Assembly: GCF_005877905.1 (NCBI RefSeq)
Contig: NZ_SWDV01000005.1
Span: 1 to 64,000, forward strand
Length of the DNA: 64,000 bases
Reading direction: 5' to 3'
Source: Pseudomonas nicosulfuronedens
Lineage (GTDB): Bacteria; Pseudomonadota; Gammaproteobacteria; Pseudomonadales; Pseudomonadaceae
Below are positions 18,866-27,164 of this stretch, in pieces (the stretch's first letter is position 1; each line of letters opens with the position of its first letter). Under the pieces are notes generated by a model. The model was not told the origin of the DNA, ran no database searches, and was given only the letters and a program-made list of their open reading frames with translations. A program made the translations under genes and the position numbers.

Positions 18866-18989
18866 GCCGGACGCCGCGCGCCTTCGCGCCGGTCACTCCG
18901 CACTTCGAATCCGCCCCCCGGTGAATCCCGGCGGGCTCGTTTGCATTTGCCGGCCCGTGGCATGAGCGCCCGGGCATGAGAAGGTCTCC

Positions 18990-20159
18990 ATGAATACCCC
19001 AGCCATCCTCAACAAACCGCTTCTCGCGGTGCTGCTGTTCGCCGTCTCCATCGTCGGCCTGAGCCTGGGCGCGACGCTGCCGCTGGTGGCGCTGCGCTTG
19101 CTGGAGAATGGCGCCAGCGCCTTGCAGATCGGCATCCTGTCGGCGGTGCCAGCGGCCGGCATGATCCTCGCCGCCACCCTGGTGGACCGCGCCTGCCAGC
19201 TGATGAGCCGGCGCCGCCTGTACCTGCTGTGCTTCGTGCTATGTACCGCCAGTACCCTCGCCATCGAGTTCAGCAGCCATTCCCTCTGGGCGCTGGCCGC
19301 CGCGCGCCTGGCGCTGGGTGTCGGCATGGGCATCGCGATCATCCTCGGCGAGGCCTGGGTCAACGAGCTGTGCGGCGAGAAGAATCGCGGCACCATCGTT
19401 GCCCTCTATGCGACCAGCTTCACCGCCTTCCAGCTGCTCGGCCCGACCCTGGTAGCACTGCTCGGTGCGCAGACGCCCTGGGTGGTGCTGCTGGTCAGCG
19501 CCGGGCACCTGGTCGCCCTGGCTACCGTGGCCTTCGCCATGCCCGAGGAAGGCCTCCACGAACACGTCGAGGAACCGCGCAGCTTCTCCCTCGCCGGCTT
19601 CCTGCGGGTGGCCCCGGCGCTGTGCATGGGCGTGCTGTTCTTCTCCTTCTTCGACAGCGTGGTGCTCTCGCTCTTCCCGGTGTACGCCTCCAGCCATGGC
19701 TATGCAGTGGGCATCGCCGCCTTCATGGCCACGGTGATCCTGCTGGGCGACATGCTCTTCCAGCTGCCGCTGGGCTGGCTTTCCGACCGCCTGGACCGCT
19801 CCAGCCTGCACCTGCTGTGTGGCGTGGGCGCTATGCTGATCGGCCTCGCCCTGCCCTGGCTGATTTCCCAGCCTTCGCTGCTGTGGCCGGCACTGATGGT
19901 CCTCGGCGCAGTGGCCGGCGGCGTCTACACCCTGGCGCTGGTGCTGATCGGCCAGCGCTTCCGCGGCCGCGACCTGGTCACCGCCAACGCCGCGGCCGGC
20001 ATGCTCTGGGGCGTCGGCAGCCTGCTCGGCCCCCTGCTCAGCGGCAGCCTCATGGACCTCGGCCCGCAGGGCGTACCGGTGGCGCTGGCGCTGGCCGCCG
20101 GGCTGTTCGTGGCCACCGCGGCTGCCTCGCTGCGGCGCACCGCTGTAAGCGCCGCCTGA
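18990..20159 (+). CDS. MFS transporter (YcaD-like)
   Basis: This 389 aa protein has twelve predicted membrane helices in two halves, with a central loop near residues 185–205 (EEGLHEHVEEPRSF). The first half has the MFS-typical GVGMGIAIILGEAWVNEL and the loop MSRRRLYLL; the second has QLPLGWLSDRLDR, the usual loop-8/9 motif. It resembles the poorly characterised YcaD group more than known drug pumps. It has its own long upstream region with a possible leader peptide and a terminator after it, so it is a single-gene unit. Substrate unknown. Confidence 0.82.
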   Translation: MNTPAILNKPLLAVLLFAVSIVGLSLGATLPLVALRLLENGASALQIGILSAVPAAGMILAATLVDRACQLMSRRRLYLLCFVLCTASTLAIEFSSHSLWALAAARLALGVGMGIAIILGEAWVNELCGEKNRGTIVALYATSFTAFQLLGPTLVALLGAQTPWVVLLVSAGHLVALATVAFAMPEEGLHEHVEEPRSFSLAGFLRVAPALCMGVLFFSFFDSVVLSLFPVYASSHGYAVGIAAFMATVILLGDMLFQLPLGWLSDRLDRSSLHLLCGVGAMLIGLALPWLISQPSLLWPALMVLGAVAGGVYTLALVLIGQRFRGRDLVTANAAAGMLWGVGSLLGPLLSGSLMDLGPQGVPVALALAAGLFVATAAASLRRTAVSAA

Positions 20160-20226
20160 TGCCTCAATAGAAGGCAAGGCGCCTCGACTTGGTGCCGTCG
20201 CATGTCCACGCGGCAACCGCTCTGTA

Positions 20227-20270
20227 CCGGGGATTCACGCTAAGCGCTTGAAATCCCCGGCGCTTTTTTC
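20227..20270 (+). terminator. Terminator after the MFS gene
   Basis: Arms CCGGGGATT and AATCCCCGG enclose about 16 bases and are followed closely by CGCTTTTTT. This is a rho-independent terminator that separates the MFS gene from the riboswitch region. Confidence 0.75.
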
Positions 20271-20389
20271 CGTGATCAAAAGCTGGCATTTCAATTGCTC
20301 TGTCCCCTGCAACGGGATGCATCACCCACGGCAAGGTAGCCACCGGGTGGGCGAACGCTGCAAGGCACACACTGGAGTTGCACCAGAGG

Positions 20390-20486
20390 CGAACTAGGGT
20401 TCCGGTCCTTTCACGAGGATGTCTGGTCCGAGAGTTTTCCGGCCCTAGGGACAGGGCTACACGGCGGGAGAAAAGCCCGGGAGACG
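20390..20486 (+). ncRNA. Guanidine-I riboswitch (ykkC type)
   Basis: The sequence contains the conserved ykkC elements in the right order. CTAGGGTTCCGG lies at 20394–20405, TCTGGTCCGAGAG at about 20422–20434, and ACACGGCGGG followed by AAAAGCCCGGGAG at about 20459–20484. The 3' block with ACACGG and AAAAGCCCGGGAG is typical of the guanidine-binding subtype rather than the ppGpp or PRPP variants. The aptamer ends about 44 bp before the start of the binding-protein gene at 20530. No clear T-rich terminator follows, so control may act on translation of the first gene (AGGAG at 20518–20522) or through a weaker structure. It leads a ten-gene operon. Confidence 0.88.
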
Positions 20487-20529
20487 TGATGTCATCCCGT
20501 GCCGATTTCCAACCGTTAGGAGCAATGCC

Positions 20530-21537
20530 ATGACCATGCCGCTTTCCCTGCGTTCCCTGCGCAAGACCCTGCTCGGTGCCTGTCTGCTTGCTGCCGCCGG
20601 GGTCGTGCCACTGACGCTCCAGGCCGCCGAGAAGCTCAAGATCGGCACCGTTGTCTGGGCCGGTTACGCGCCCTTCTACGTCGCCGACAAGCTCGACCTC
20701 TACAAGCCCCACGGGCTGAAGGTGGAGCTGCAGTTCTTCAACGACCCGGCGCTGATCCCCACCGCGATGACCGGCGGCGCGCTGGATGGCGGCATGCTCA
20801 CCTACGACCAGGTGGTCGGCGGCGTCGCCAAGGGCCAGCCGTACCGCGTGGTGATGCCCATCGATTTCTCCAATGGCGGGGACGCCATCGTCGCCGACAA
20901 GTCGATCAAGTCCGTCGCCGACTTCAAAGGCAAGAAGATCGGCTTCAACCCGCTCTCGCCTTCGGACTTCCTGCTTGCCTATGCGCTCAAGAGCCATGGC
21001 CTGAGCGACAAGGACGTCAGCCCGGTGAACATGACCCCCGAAGGCATCCCCGGCGCCATGGCCTCGGGCAGCCTGCCGGTGGGCGTGACCTACGAGCCCA
21101 ATGTCTCGCAGATCCTCGGCATGCCGGGCGACAAGTTCCACGTCGTGTATTCATCAAAGGACGCGCCGGGCCTGATCACCGACGTGCTGGTGTTCAATCA
21201 GGAGGTCATCGGCAAACGCCAGAAGGCGATCACCGCGATGATCCAGGGCTACGCCGACGGTCTGGCCTACATGAAGGCGCACCCGGATGAATCCGCCGAA
21301 ATCATCGGCAAGGTGCTCGGCGTCAGTGCCGCCGAGGCCAAGGAGCAGATGGCCGGGGTCTACAACATCCCGCTGGCGGAAATGAGCAAGAACTTCGAGA
21401 AGTCCGACGCCACCAGCTCCTTCTTCGGCAGCGGCGCGGTCATCGCCCAGCTGCTCAAGGAGAACAGCCAGATCCCGGCGATCCCCGACTTCGCCCAGAC
21501 CTTCGACGCCCAGTTCGTCCAGGCCCTCGCCCAGTAA
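20530..21537 (+). CDS. ABC transporter periplasmic binding protein (TauA/SsuA/NMT1-like)
   Basis: This 335 aa exported solute-binding protein has a signal peptide ending near LQAAEK. Mature sequence IGTVVWAGYAPFYVADKLDLYKPHGLKVEL is typical of the nitrate/sulfonate/taurine-type binding proteins, which also include those of guanidine-riboswitch operons. It works with the permease and ATPase at the far end of the operon (27161–28842). AGGAG lies seven bases before the ATG. As the first gene after the aptamer it is the direct target of the riboswitch. The likely ligand is guanidine or a substituted guanidine, by inference from the switch and the creatininase. Confidence 0.88.
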   Translation: MTMPLSLRSLRKTLLGACLLAAAGVVPLTLQAAEKLKIGTVVWAGYAPFYVADKLDLYKPHGLKVELQFFNDPALIPTAMTGGALDGGMLTYDQVVGGVAKGQPYRVVMPIDFSNGGDAIVADKSIKSVADFKGKKIGFNPLSPSDFLLAYALKSHGLSDKDVSPVNMTPEGIPGAMASGSLPVGVTYEPNVSQILGMPGDKFHVVYSSKDAPGLITDVLVFNQEVIGKRQKAITAMIQGYADGLAYMKAHPDESAEIIGKVLGVSAAEAKEQMAGVYNIPLAEMSKNFEKSDATSSFFGSGAVIAQLLKENSQIPAIPDFAQTFDAQFVQALAQ

Positions 21538-21590
21538 GGCACCCACCCGACGCTCTCGCCGGGACGGCGGGAGCGCTCACGGAGGTCTCC

Positions 21591-22613
21591 ATGTCCGCGT
21601 CCCTGTACCGCTACGCCGATGGCCAGCTGCCCAACAGCCTGGCCCTGGCCTACGCCTTCGGCGGCTATGCCGCCGGATTCACCTTGCTGTTCGCCGATCA
21701 CTGGGCGCTCAACGCCATCGGCACCCTGCTGCTGGGCCACGCGATGATCGTCGCGGCCTACCTGATCCACGAATTCGCCCATGGCACCATTTTCGCCAAG
21801 CCGGCGCACAACACCTGGGCCGGCGAAGCCTGCAGCTGGCTCTGCGGCAGCTGTTATGCGGGCTTCCAGGACCTGCGCCGCAAACACATGCGCCACCACG
21901 TTGACCGCGCCGACGTGATCACCTTCGACACCAAGGCCTTCCTCGCCCGCAGCCCGCGCTGGGTGCGCGGCCTGGTGCTGGCCGCCGAATGGGCCTATGT
22001 GCCGGCCATTGAGCTGGTCATGCACTACTACGTGATCCTCCTGCCCTTCATCACCGACAACCCGCGCCACCGCGCCAACCGCCGCCGCGTAGCACTGACC
22101 CTGCTGGTGCGTGGCGTGCTGTTCGGTCTGGTCGCGGCAGTCTCGCTCAAGGCGCTGTTGCTGTACTTCGTCGCCTGGACGCTGATGATCATCGTGCTGC
22201 GCTTCACCGATGCCTACCAGCACACCTATGACGCCTTTGCGGTGCTGGAGGACGGCGGCAAGATCCCTGCGGACAAGAACCGCGACCGTACCTACGAGCA
22301 GATGAATACCTACAGCAACGTGGTATCGGTGCGATGGCCGGCGCTCGACCTGCTACTGCTCAATTTCGCCTACCACAACGCCCACCACGAGAAACCCGTG
22401 GCCCCCTGGTATCGCCTGCGCAAGCTGCACCACGAGCTCTACGGTGAGGGCTACAACCAGGTGCTGCCCATGCATCTGCTGTTCAAGAGTTTCCACCAGC
22501 ATCGCCTGCGCCGTGTGGTAGACGACCACTACGGCGAAGTTGCCCCCGAGGGCAAGGACCGCGCCGACGGTTTCTACGGCGCGGTCGGCGTCTCCTTCCT
22601 GACGGCGGTCTGA
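21591..22613 (+). CDS. Membrane di-iron fatty acid desaturase/hydroxylase family protein
   Basis: This 340 aa membrane protein has the three histidine boxes of the desaturase/hydroxylase superfamily: HEFAHG (HX3–4H), KHMRHH (HXXHH) and HNAHHEK (HXXHH). Four or so hydrophobic helices surround them. These boxes bind two irons that activate O2. Members hydroxylate or desaturate alkyl chains, carotenoids or other small molecules. GGAGG lies 5 bp before the ATG. Its place in a guanidine-controlled operon between importer and dehydrogenase genes suggests it oxidises the imported compound rather than a membrane lipid. The substrate is not known. Confidence 0.8.
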   Translation: MSASLYRYADGQLPNSLALAYAFGGYAAGFTLLFADHWALNAIGTLLLGHAMIVAAYLIHEFAHGTIFAKPAHNTWAGEACSWLCGSCYAGFQDLRRKHMRHHVDRADVITFDTKAFLARSPRWVRGLVLAAEWAYVPAIELVMHYYVILLPFITDNPRHRANRRRVALTLLVRGVLFGLVAAVSLKALLLYFVAWTLMIIVLRFTDAYQHTYDAFAVLEDGGKIPADKNRDRTYEQMNTYSNVVSVRWPALDLLLLNFAYHNAHHEKPVAPWYRLRKLHHELYGEGYNQVLPMHLLFKSFHQHRLRRVVDDHYGEVAPEGKDRADGFYGAVGVSFLTAV

Positions 22614-22615
22614 AG

Positions 22616-23389
22616 ATGATCGATTACCGGGGCAAACGCGTGCTCATCAGCGGCGCCGCCAGTGGCATCGGCAAGGGCCTGGCGCGGGCATTCGCCGAAC
22701 AGGGCGCGACGCTGGAACTGCTCGACCGCAATGCGGCGGCCCTGGCTGCCGTCGTGGAAGAGCTGGCAGCGCTCACCGGCATCCGCAGCCAAGCGCTGGA
22801 CCTGGGCGACAGCGCCGCCATCGCCGACTTCACCACTCTGCGCGACGGCGCGCCGCTGGACGTGCTGATCAACAACGCCGGTGTCGAATACGCCACGCCG
22901 CTGGAGGGCGGCAACGCCGAGTCCGACCAGCGCTGGCAGGCGCTGCTGGACAACAACGTCGCCTCGATGCTGCGCCTCACCCGTGCCCTGTTACCGCAAC
23001 TGCATGCCGGCAGCAGCGTGATCAACCAGGCCTCGATCTGGGGCCTGAAGGGCGTGCCGGGCTTCTCCGCCTACGTCGCCAGCAAACACGCGGTGATCGG
23101 GCTGACGCGCTCGCTGGCCTGGGAACTCGGGCCACGGCGCATCCGCGTCAACGCCGTGTGCCCCGGCTGGATCGCCACCGACGCGGCGATGCGCTCGCTG
23201 CAAGTGATGGCCGCCGCCAACGGCCGCAGCGAATCCGATGAGCTCGCGCAGATTCTTGCCGCCCAGGCGGTGCCCGAACTCCTGACGCCGGCCGATCTCG
23301 CCGGCACCTTTCTGTTTCTCGGCAGCCCACTGGCCAGTGCCCTCACCGGCCAATCGCTGTCGGTCAGCCATGGCGAGGTCATGCACTGA
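22616..23389 (+). CDS. Short-chain dehydrogenase/reductase (first of two)
   Basis: This 257 aa Rossmann enzyme has the cofactor motif SGAASGIG near residue 12, LINNAG and the catalytic Ser in NQASIWG. YVASK supplies the Tyr and Lys, followed by IRVNAVCPG. The Asp in LLDRN after beta-2 favours NAD(H) over NADP(H). It starts 2 bp after the desaturase stop and overlaps the next SDR by one base. It probably oxidises an alcohol made by the upstream oxygenase, though that is inference from gene order. Confidence 0.85.
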   Translation: MIDYRGKRVLISGAASGIGKGLARAFAEQGATLELLDRNAAALAAVVEELAALTGIRSQALDLGDSAAIADFTTLRDGAPLDVLINNAGVEYATPLEGGNAESDQRWQALLDNNVASMLRLTRALLPQLHAGSSVINQASIWGLKGVPGFSAYVASKHAVIGLTRSLAWELGPRRIRVNAVCPGWIATDAAMRSLQVMAAANGRSESDELAQILAAQAVPELLTPADLAGTFLFLGSPLASALTGQSLSVSHGEVMH

Positions 23390-24138
23390 TGAAACCGCTC
23401 GAAGGACAGACCGCACTGGTCACCGGCGCCACCCAGGGCATCGGCCGGGCCATCGCCCTGGCCTTGGCGGAAGCCGGCGCGCAGGTGTGGATCAACCACC
23501 TCGACCAACCGCAAGCCGCCACCGCCCTGGTAGCGCGCATCGCCTCCACGGGCGGCCGCGCCTATGCCGTCCAGGCCGACGTCGCAGTGCCGGAACAGGT
23601 GGCCGAGATGTTCGCCCGCGTGCTCGCCGAAGGTGAGCTGGACATCCTGGTGAACAACGCCGGGATCATCCTGGAGAAGCCGTTCCTCGACACCAGCGAG
23701 GACGACTGGGCGACGCTGCTCGGCGTCGACCTGCACGCGGTCTACCGCTGTTGTCGCCATGCCCTGACGCACATGCAGGCACGGGGCAGCGGCAGCATCG
23801 TCAATATCGCCTCGGAGCTGGGGCAGCTCGGCCGCGAACGCTATGCCGCGTACTGCGCCGCCAAGGCCGGGGTGATCGGCCTGACCAAGGCGCTGGCGCG
23901 GGAGTTCGCCCCGCACATCCGCATCAACGGCGTGGCGCCGGGCCCGGTGGACACGCCAATGGTCTCGGTGGAACACATGAGCGAAGCGATGATCGCCCGC
24001 GAAACCGCGATCCCCGCCGGCCGCCTTGGGCAACCCGAGGAGATCGCCGCGGCAGTGCTATTCCTCGTCTCGCCCGGCGCGAGCTTCTTCCACGGGCAGA
24101 TGCTCGGCGCCAATGGCGGCGCCTGGATGGGCGCCTGA
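23389..24138 (+). CDS. Short-chain dehydrogenase/reductase (second of two)
   Basis: This 249 aa classical SDR has TGATQGIG for nucleotide binding, LVNNAGIILEKPF and the active-site Tyr/Lys in YCAAK. It ends NGGAWMG like FabG-type enzymes. It is related to the preceding SDR but clearly diverged, so the two may catalyse successive oxidations or act on different intermediates. It overlaps both neighbours by one base (TGATGA, TGATG), indicating tight cotranslation. Confidence 0.85.
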   Translation: MKPLEGQTALVTGATQGIGRAIALALAEAGAQVWINHLDQPQAATALVARIASTGGRAYAVQADVAVPEQVAEMFARVLAEGELDILVNNAGIILEKPFLDTSEDDWATLLGVDLHAVYRCCRHALTHMQARGSGSIVNIASELGQLGRERYAAYCAAKAGVIGLTKALAREFAPHIRINGVAPGPVDTPMVSVEHMSEAMIARETAIPAGRLGQPEEIAAAVLFLVSPGASFFHGQMLGANGGAWMGA

Positions 24139-25013
24139 TGCGCGCGGAAATCGTCCTGCTGCTGGGCGCCGCCCTCTGGGGACTGGGCTGGATGCCCCTG
24201 GCTCACTTTGCCGGTCAGGGTCTTGCCGGGATGCCGCTGGTGCTCTGTACCTATGGACTGCTCTGTGCGCTGGCCGTGCCGCTGGTGCTGGGCCAACACC
24301 GGCAATGGTGGTCGCAACGCGGCGCCCTGCTGGCCATCTGCGTATTCGGTGGCTGGGCCACGGCCGGGCTGGTGGCGGCGTTGTCCGAGGGCGACGTGGT
24401 GCGCGCCATGCTGCTGTTCTACCTGGCGCCAATCTGGGGCCTGCTGGGCGGCCGGCTGCTGTTCGGCGAGCGCCTGACGCCTTCACGGCTCGGCGCCCTC
24501 GCCCTGGCCATGCTCGGCATCGCCCTGACCCTCGGCATCAGCCACGACACCTTCCGTCCGTTGACCGCCAGTGACTGGCTGGCGCTCTCCGCCGGCTTCG
24601 CCTTCGCCCTCAACAACCTGGCCACCCGCGCCGCCGAGCAGGTGCCGCTGACCAGCAAGGCGGTGGTCGGCTTCATCGGCAGCGCCGCGCTGGGTGGCTT
24701 CTTCTGCCTGCTGCAAGGCACGCCACTGCCCATCATCGAGACTCATCAATGGCTGCAGCTGGCGGGCTTCGGCCTGTTCTGGCTGGCCGCCATGGGCGCC
24801 GCGCAATACGGCTTCAGCCACGTCGAGGCGAGCCGCGCCGCCGTGCTGGTGGTGATCGAACTGCTGGTCGCCGTGCTCACCGCTGCCTGGTTCGGCGAGC
24901 GCGAGCTGGGCCTGCGCGAATGGCTCGGCGGCTCCCTGGTGCTGGCAGCGGCGCTGATCGCCGCACGCCCCTCTTCCACCCTTTCCCCCACTCTCTGCGA
25001 GGCAGAATCATGA
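24138..25013 (+). CDS. EamA/DMT family transporter
   Basis: The ATG at 24138 overlaps the SDR stop and gives 291 aa with ten hydrophobic helices in two EamA repeats. These show as LLLGAALWGLGWMPL at the start of repeat one and LSAGFAFALNNLATRAAEQV at the start of repeat two. DMT proteins move amino acids, amines or other small metabolites, often outward. In guanidine-riboswitch operons small multidrug-type guanidine exporters are common. This is a larger relative and might export guanidine or an intermediate. Confidence 0.83.
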   Translation: MRAEIVLLLGAALWGLGWMPLAHFAGQGLAGMPLVLCTYGLLCALAVPLVLGQHRQWWSQRGALLAICVFGGWATAGLVAALSEGDVVRAMLLFYLAPIWGLLGGRLLFGERLTPSRLGALALAMLGIALTLGISHDTFRPLTASDWLALSAGFAFALNNLATRAAEQVPLTSKAVVGFIGSAALGGFFCLLQGTPLPIIETHQWLQLAGFGLFWLAAMGAAQYGFSHVEASRAAVLVVIELLVAVLTAAWFGERELGLREWLGGSLVLAAALIAARPSSTLSPTLCEAES

Positions 25014-25774
25014 CCGTCCGGATGGACCAGCTCAGCTGGGTCGAATATGAACGTCGCGTTCGCGAGCAATCCCCCGTGGTCTTCCTGCCCTGCGGCGCCA
25101 CCGAGCAACACGGCCCGCACCTGCCACTGGGCACCGATGCGTTGCTGGCCAGTGCGCTGTGCGAGGACGTGGCCCGCCAGGTCGACGGCCTGGTCGCACC
25201 GGCCCTCTCGTACGGCTACAAGTCCCAGCCCAAATGCGGCGGAGGCCAGCACTTCTGCGGCACCACCAGCCTCGACGGGCAGACCCTGATCGCCCTGGTG
25301 CGCGATGCGGTGCGCGAGTTCGCGCGCCACGGCATCACCCGCCTGGTGCTGGTGGACGGCCACTACGAGAACCAGTGGTTCGTCACCGAGGGCATCCAGC
25401 TCGCCCTGCGCGAGCTGGGGCCTTCCAGCCCGCTGGAAGTGATGCGCCTGGAGCACTGGGACTTCTGCAGCGAGTCCACGCTCAGCGACGTATTCCCCGA
25501 CGGCTTCCCCGGCTTCGCCCTGGAACACGCGGCCGTGATCGAGACCTCGCTGATGCTGCACTACCTGCCCAATCTGGTGAGCCTGGACCTGATCCCCGAC
25601 GACGGTCCAGCCGACTTCCCGCCCTACGACATGTACCCCAGCCGTACCGCATGGGTCCCGCCGTCGGGTGTGCTGTCCTCGGCGCGCGGCTCCAGCGCCG
25701 ACAAGGGCCTGCGCATGGCACGGGACATCGTCGGCGGCATTGCCGATGCCGTGCGCAAGGAGTTCCGGCTGTGA
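25010..25774 (+). CDS. Creatininase (creatinine amidohydrolase) family enzyme
   Basis: This 254 aa enzyme resembles true creatininase closely. FLPCGATEQHGPHLPLGTDA supplies the metal-binding Glu, His and Asp. GYKSQPKCGGGQHFCGTTSLDG follows, and DGHYENQWF carries the second His and Glu of the binuclear metal site. The family reversibly hydrolyses the cyclic amide of creatinine to creatine, and some members act on other small amides or lactams. This region keeps nearly the same motif pattern I recall for P. putida creatininase, so a cyclic guanidino compound is a reasonable substrate. It overlaps EamA and the next gene by 4 bp each. Confidence 0.87.
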   Translation: MTVRMDQLSWVEYERRVREQSPVVFLPCGATEQHGPHLPLGTDALLASALCEDVARQVDGLVAPALSYGYKSQPKCGGGQHFCGTTSLDGQTLIALVRDAVREFARHGITRLVLVDGHYENQWFVTEGIQLALRELGPSSPLEVMRLEHWDFCSESTLSDVFPDGFPGFALEHAAVIETSLMLHYLPNLVSLDLIPDDGPADFPPYDMYPSRTAWVPPSGVLSSARGSSADKGLRMARDIVGGIADAVRKEFRL

Positions 25775-26409
25775 GCACCGCACTGATCGTCATCGACATG
25801 CAGCGCGACTTCTGCGCTCCCGGCGGCTATGCCGACCAGGCCGGGCTGCAGATCGACCGCCTGCGCGCGCCGATCCCGGCCATTTCCCGACTGCTGGACA
25901 GCGCCCGCGCCCTGGGTCTGCTGGTGGTGCATACCCGCGAGGGGCACCGCCCGGACCTCACCGATCTGCATGACAGCAAGCGCCGCCGCGCCGAACACGC
26001 CGGCGCCCCCATCGGCGCACGCGGCCCACTGGGACGGTTGCTGGTGCGCGGTGAATATGGCCACGACCTGATCGATGAACTGCGACCCTTGGCCAACGAG
26101 CCGGTGATCGACAAACCCGGCTACAGCGCCTTCGCTTACACCGACCTGGACTTGTTGCTGCGTCGTCAGGGCATTGGTCACCTGGTGCTGTGCGGGGTCA
26201 CCACCGAAGTGTGCGTGTCTTCCACCCTGCGCGCGGCGGTAGAGCTGGGCTACGCCTGCACCCTGGTCAGCGATGCCTGCGGCTCGCCGAGCGCCGAGCT
26301 GCATGCCGCCGCCCTGGCCATGGTCGAGGTGGAAGGCGGACTGTTCGGCCGCGTGCTGGACAGCCGCTCCGTGCTCGCCGAATGGGAGGAAAACGCATGC
26401 CTGGCCTGA
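25771..26409 (+). CDS. Isochorismatase-fold cysteine hydrolase
   Basis: The GTG at 25771 overlaps the creatininase stop (GTGA) and gives 212 aa. The catalytic triad is visible: Asp in LIVIDMQRDF, Lys in VIDKPGYSAF, and Cys in GVTTEVCVSS with the family's cis-peptide before TTE. Relatives include N-carbamoylsarcosine amidohydrolase, biuret hydrolase and ureidoacrylate hydrolase, which split carbamoyl or amide C–N bonds. Next to a creatininase it could deaminate or decarbamoylate a guanidine-derived intermediate. It overlaps the following gene by 13 bp. Confidence 0.85.
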   Translation: MSTALIVIDMQRDFCAPGGYADQAGLQIDRLRAPIPAISRLLDSARALGLLVVHTREGHRPDLTDLHDSKRRRAEHAGAPIGARGPLGRLLVRGEYGHDLIDELRPLANEPVIDKPGYSAFAYTDLDLLLRRQGIGHLVLCGVTTEVCVSSTLRAAVELGYACTLVSDACGSPSAELHAAALAMVEVEGGLFGRVLDSRSVLAEWEENACLA

Positions 26410-27164
26410 ACAATCCCGCGGTACCGCCTGCCTACCTCGGTGTCTGGCAGCGCACCCTGCTGACCACCACCGCCGGCACCCACGACACCAGAACCCGCGT
26501 CTACTGGCTGCAGACCGAGCGCCTGTTCGCCGATCTGCGCATCCCGCTGCCTGCACCACAGTCGCCGGAGGAGCTCGCCACCCAAGCAGGTTTCGCCGGC
26601 ATCACCGAAGTCGTCGGCCAGCGCTGCCAGTGGCACCGGGCAATCGACTTCCAGCCGCCCAATGGCGGCCTGGACATCGGCCGTATGCATTTCGAAAGCA
26701 GCGAGAAGGTGCTCGAAGACGGCCTGGACGGCGGCTACCACGAAATCTGGGAACGCCTGCCGGAGTCCATCGGGCGCAATCGCGGCACGTGGCTGTCCGC
26801 CGCCGATGGCCGCCAGGGCTGTCTCTTGCTGGCCGGTGACTGCTTCCTCTTCGCCGCCGGGCGCCGCGAGCCCCTACCCATGGCTGACTCGCTGACGGCG
26901 TTGCTGGCTAACGACATCCCGGAACTGCTGGATTTCGAATTGTCCTTCGGCCGCCACCAGGGCGGCGCAACGCCCTGGCAGATCGAACTGTCCACCCTGC
27001 CCGCGCGCATCGGCACCGCGCTGTTGTCGGCCGACGTCGACCCGGACCACCCCGACCTGCTGCAGAATGCCCTCTGGCTGAATGGCCTGGGCGCCGCACC
27101 GCCAGCGGGTGGCTGGCAACCTTGCCAGCGGCCCCTGTTCCACGATGAGGAGGTGACGCCATGA
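26397..27164 (+). CDS. Protein of unknown function, possible lipocalin/HRI1-like
   Basis: The ATG at 26397 has GGAGG upstream and gives 255 aa with no signal peptide or membrane helix. I do not recognise a certain family. The N-terminal stretch GVWQRTLLTT ... TRVYWLQTERLFADLRIP, with a later repeat-like WERLPESIGRNRGTW, looks like two beta-barrel halves. It faintly recalls the HRI1 family (lipocalin-like) and other small-molecule-binding barrels. It overlaps both neighbours (13 bp and 4 bp), so it belongs to the operon. A binding or enzymatic role in the pathway is possible. Confidence 0.6.
   Translation: MPGLNNPAVPPAYLGVWQRTLLTTTAGTHDTRTRVYWLQTERLFADLRIPLPAPQSPEELATQAGFAGITEVVGQRCQWHRAIDFQPPNGGLDIGRMHFESSEKVLEDGLDGGYHEIWERLPESIGRNRGTWLSAADGRQGCLLLAGDCFLFAAGRREPLPMADSLTALLANDIPELLDFELSFGRHQGGATPWQIELSTLPARIGTALLSADVDPDHPDLLQNALWLNGLGAAPPAGGWQPCQRPLFHDEEVTP

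Noticed and set aside
18688..18924. 78-codon open frame before the MFS gene
   Set aside because: Its translation is rich in Pro, Arg and His with no structure, and it overlaps the better-supported short leader frame in another phase.
20390..20486. Reading the aptamer as a ppGpp or PRPP variant of ykkC
   Set aside because: The 3' block ACACGG ... AAAAGCCCGGGAG and the adjoining TauA-like importer and creatininase fit the guanidine subtype better. The regulated genes are not amino acid or purine synthesis genes. A covariance-model score would settle it.
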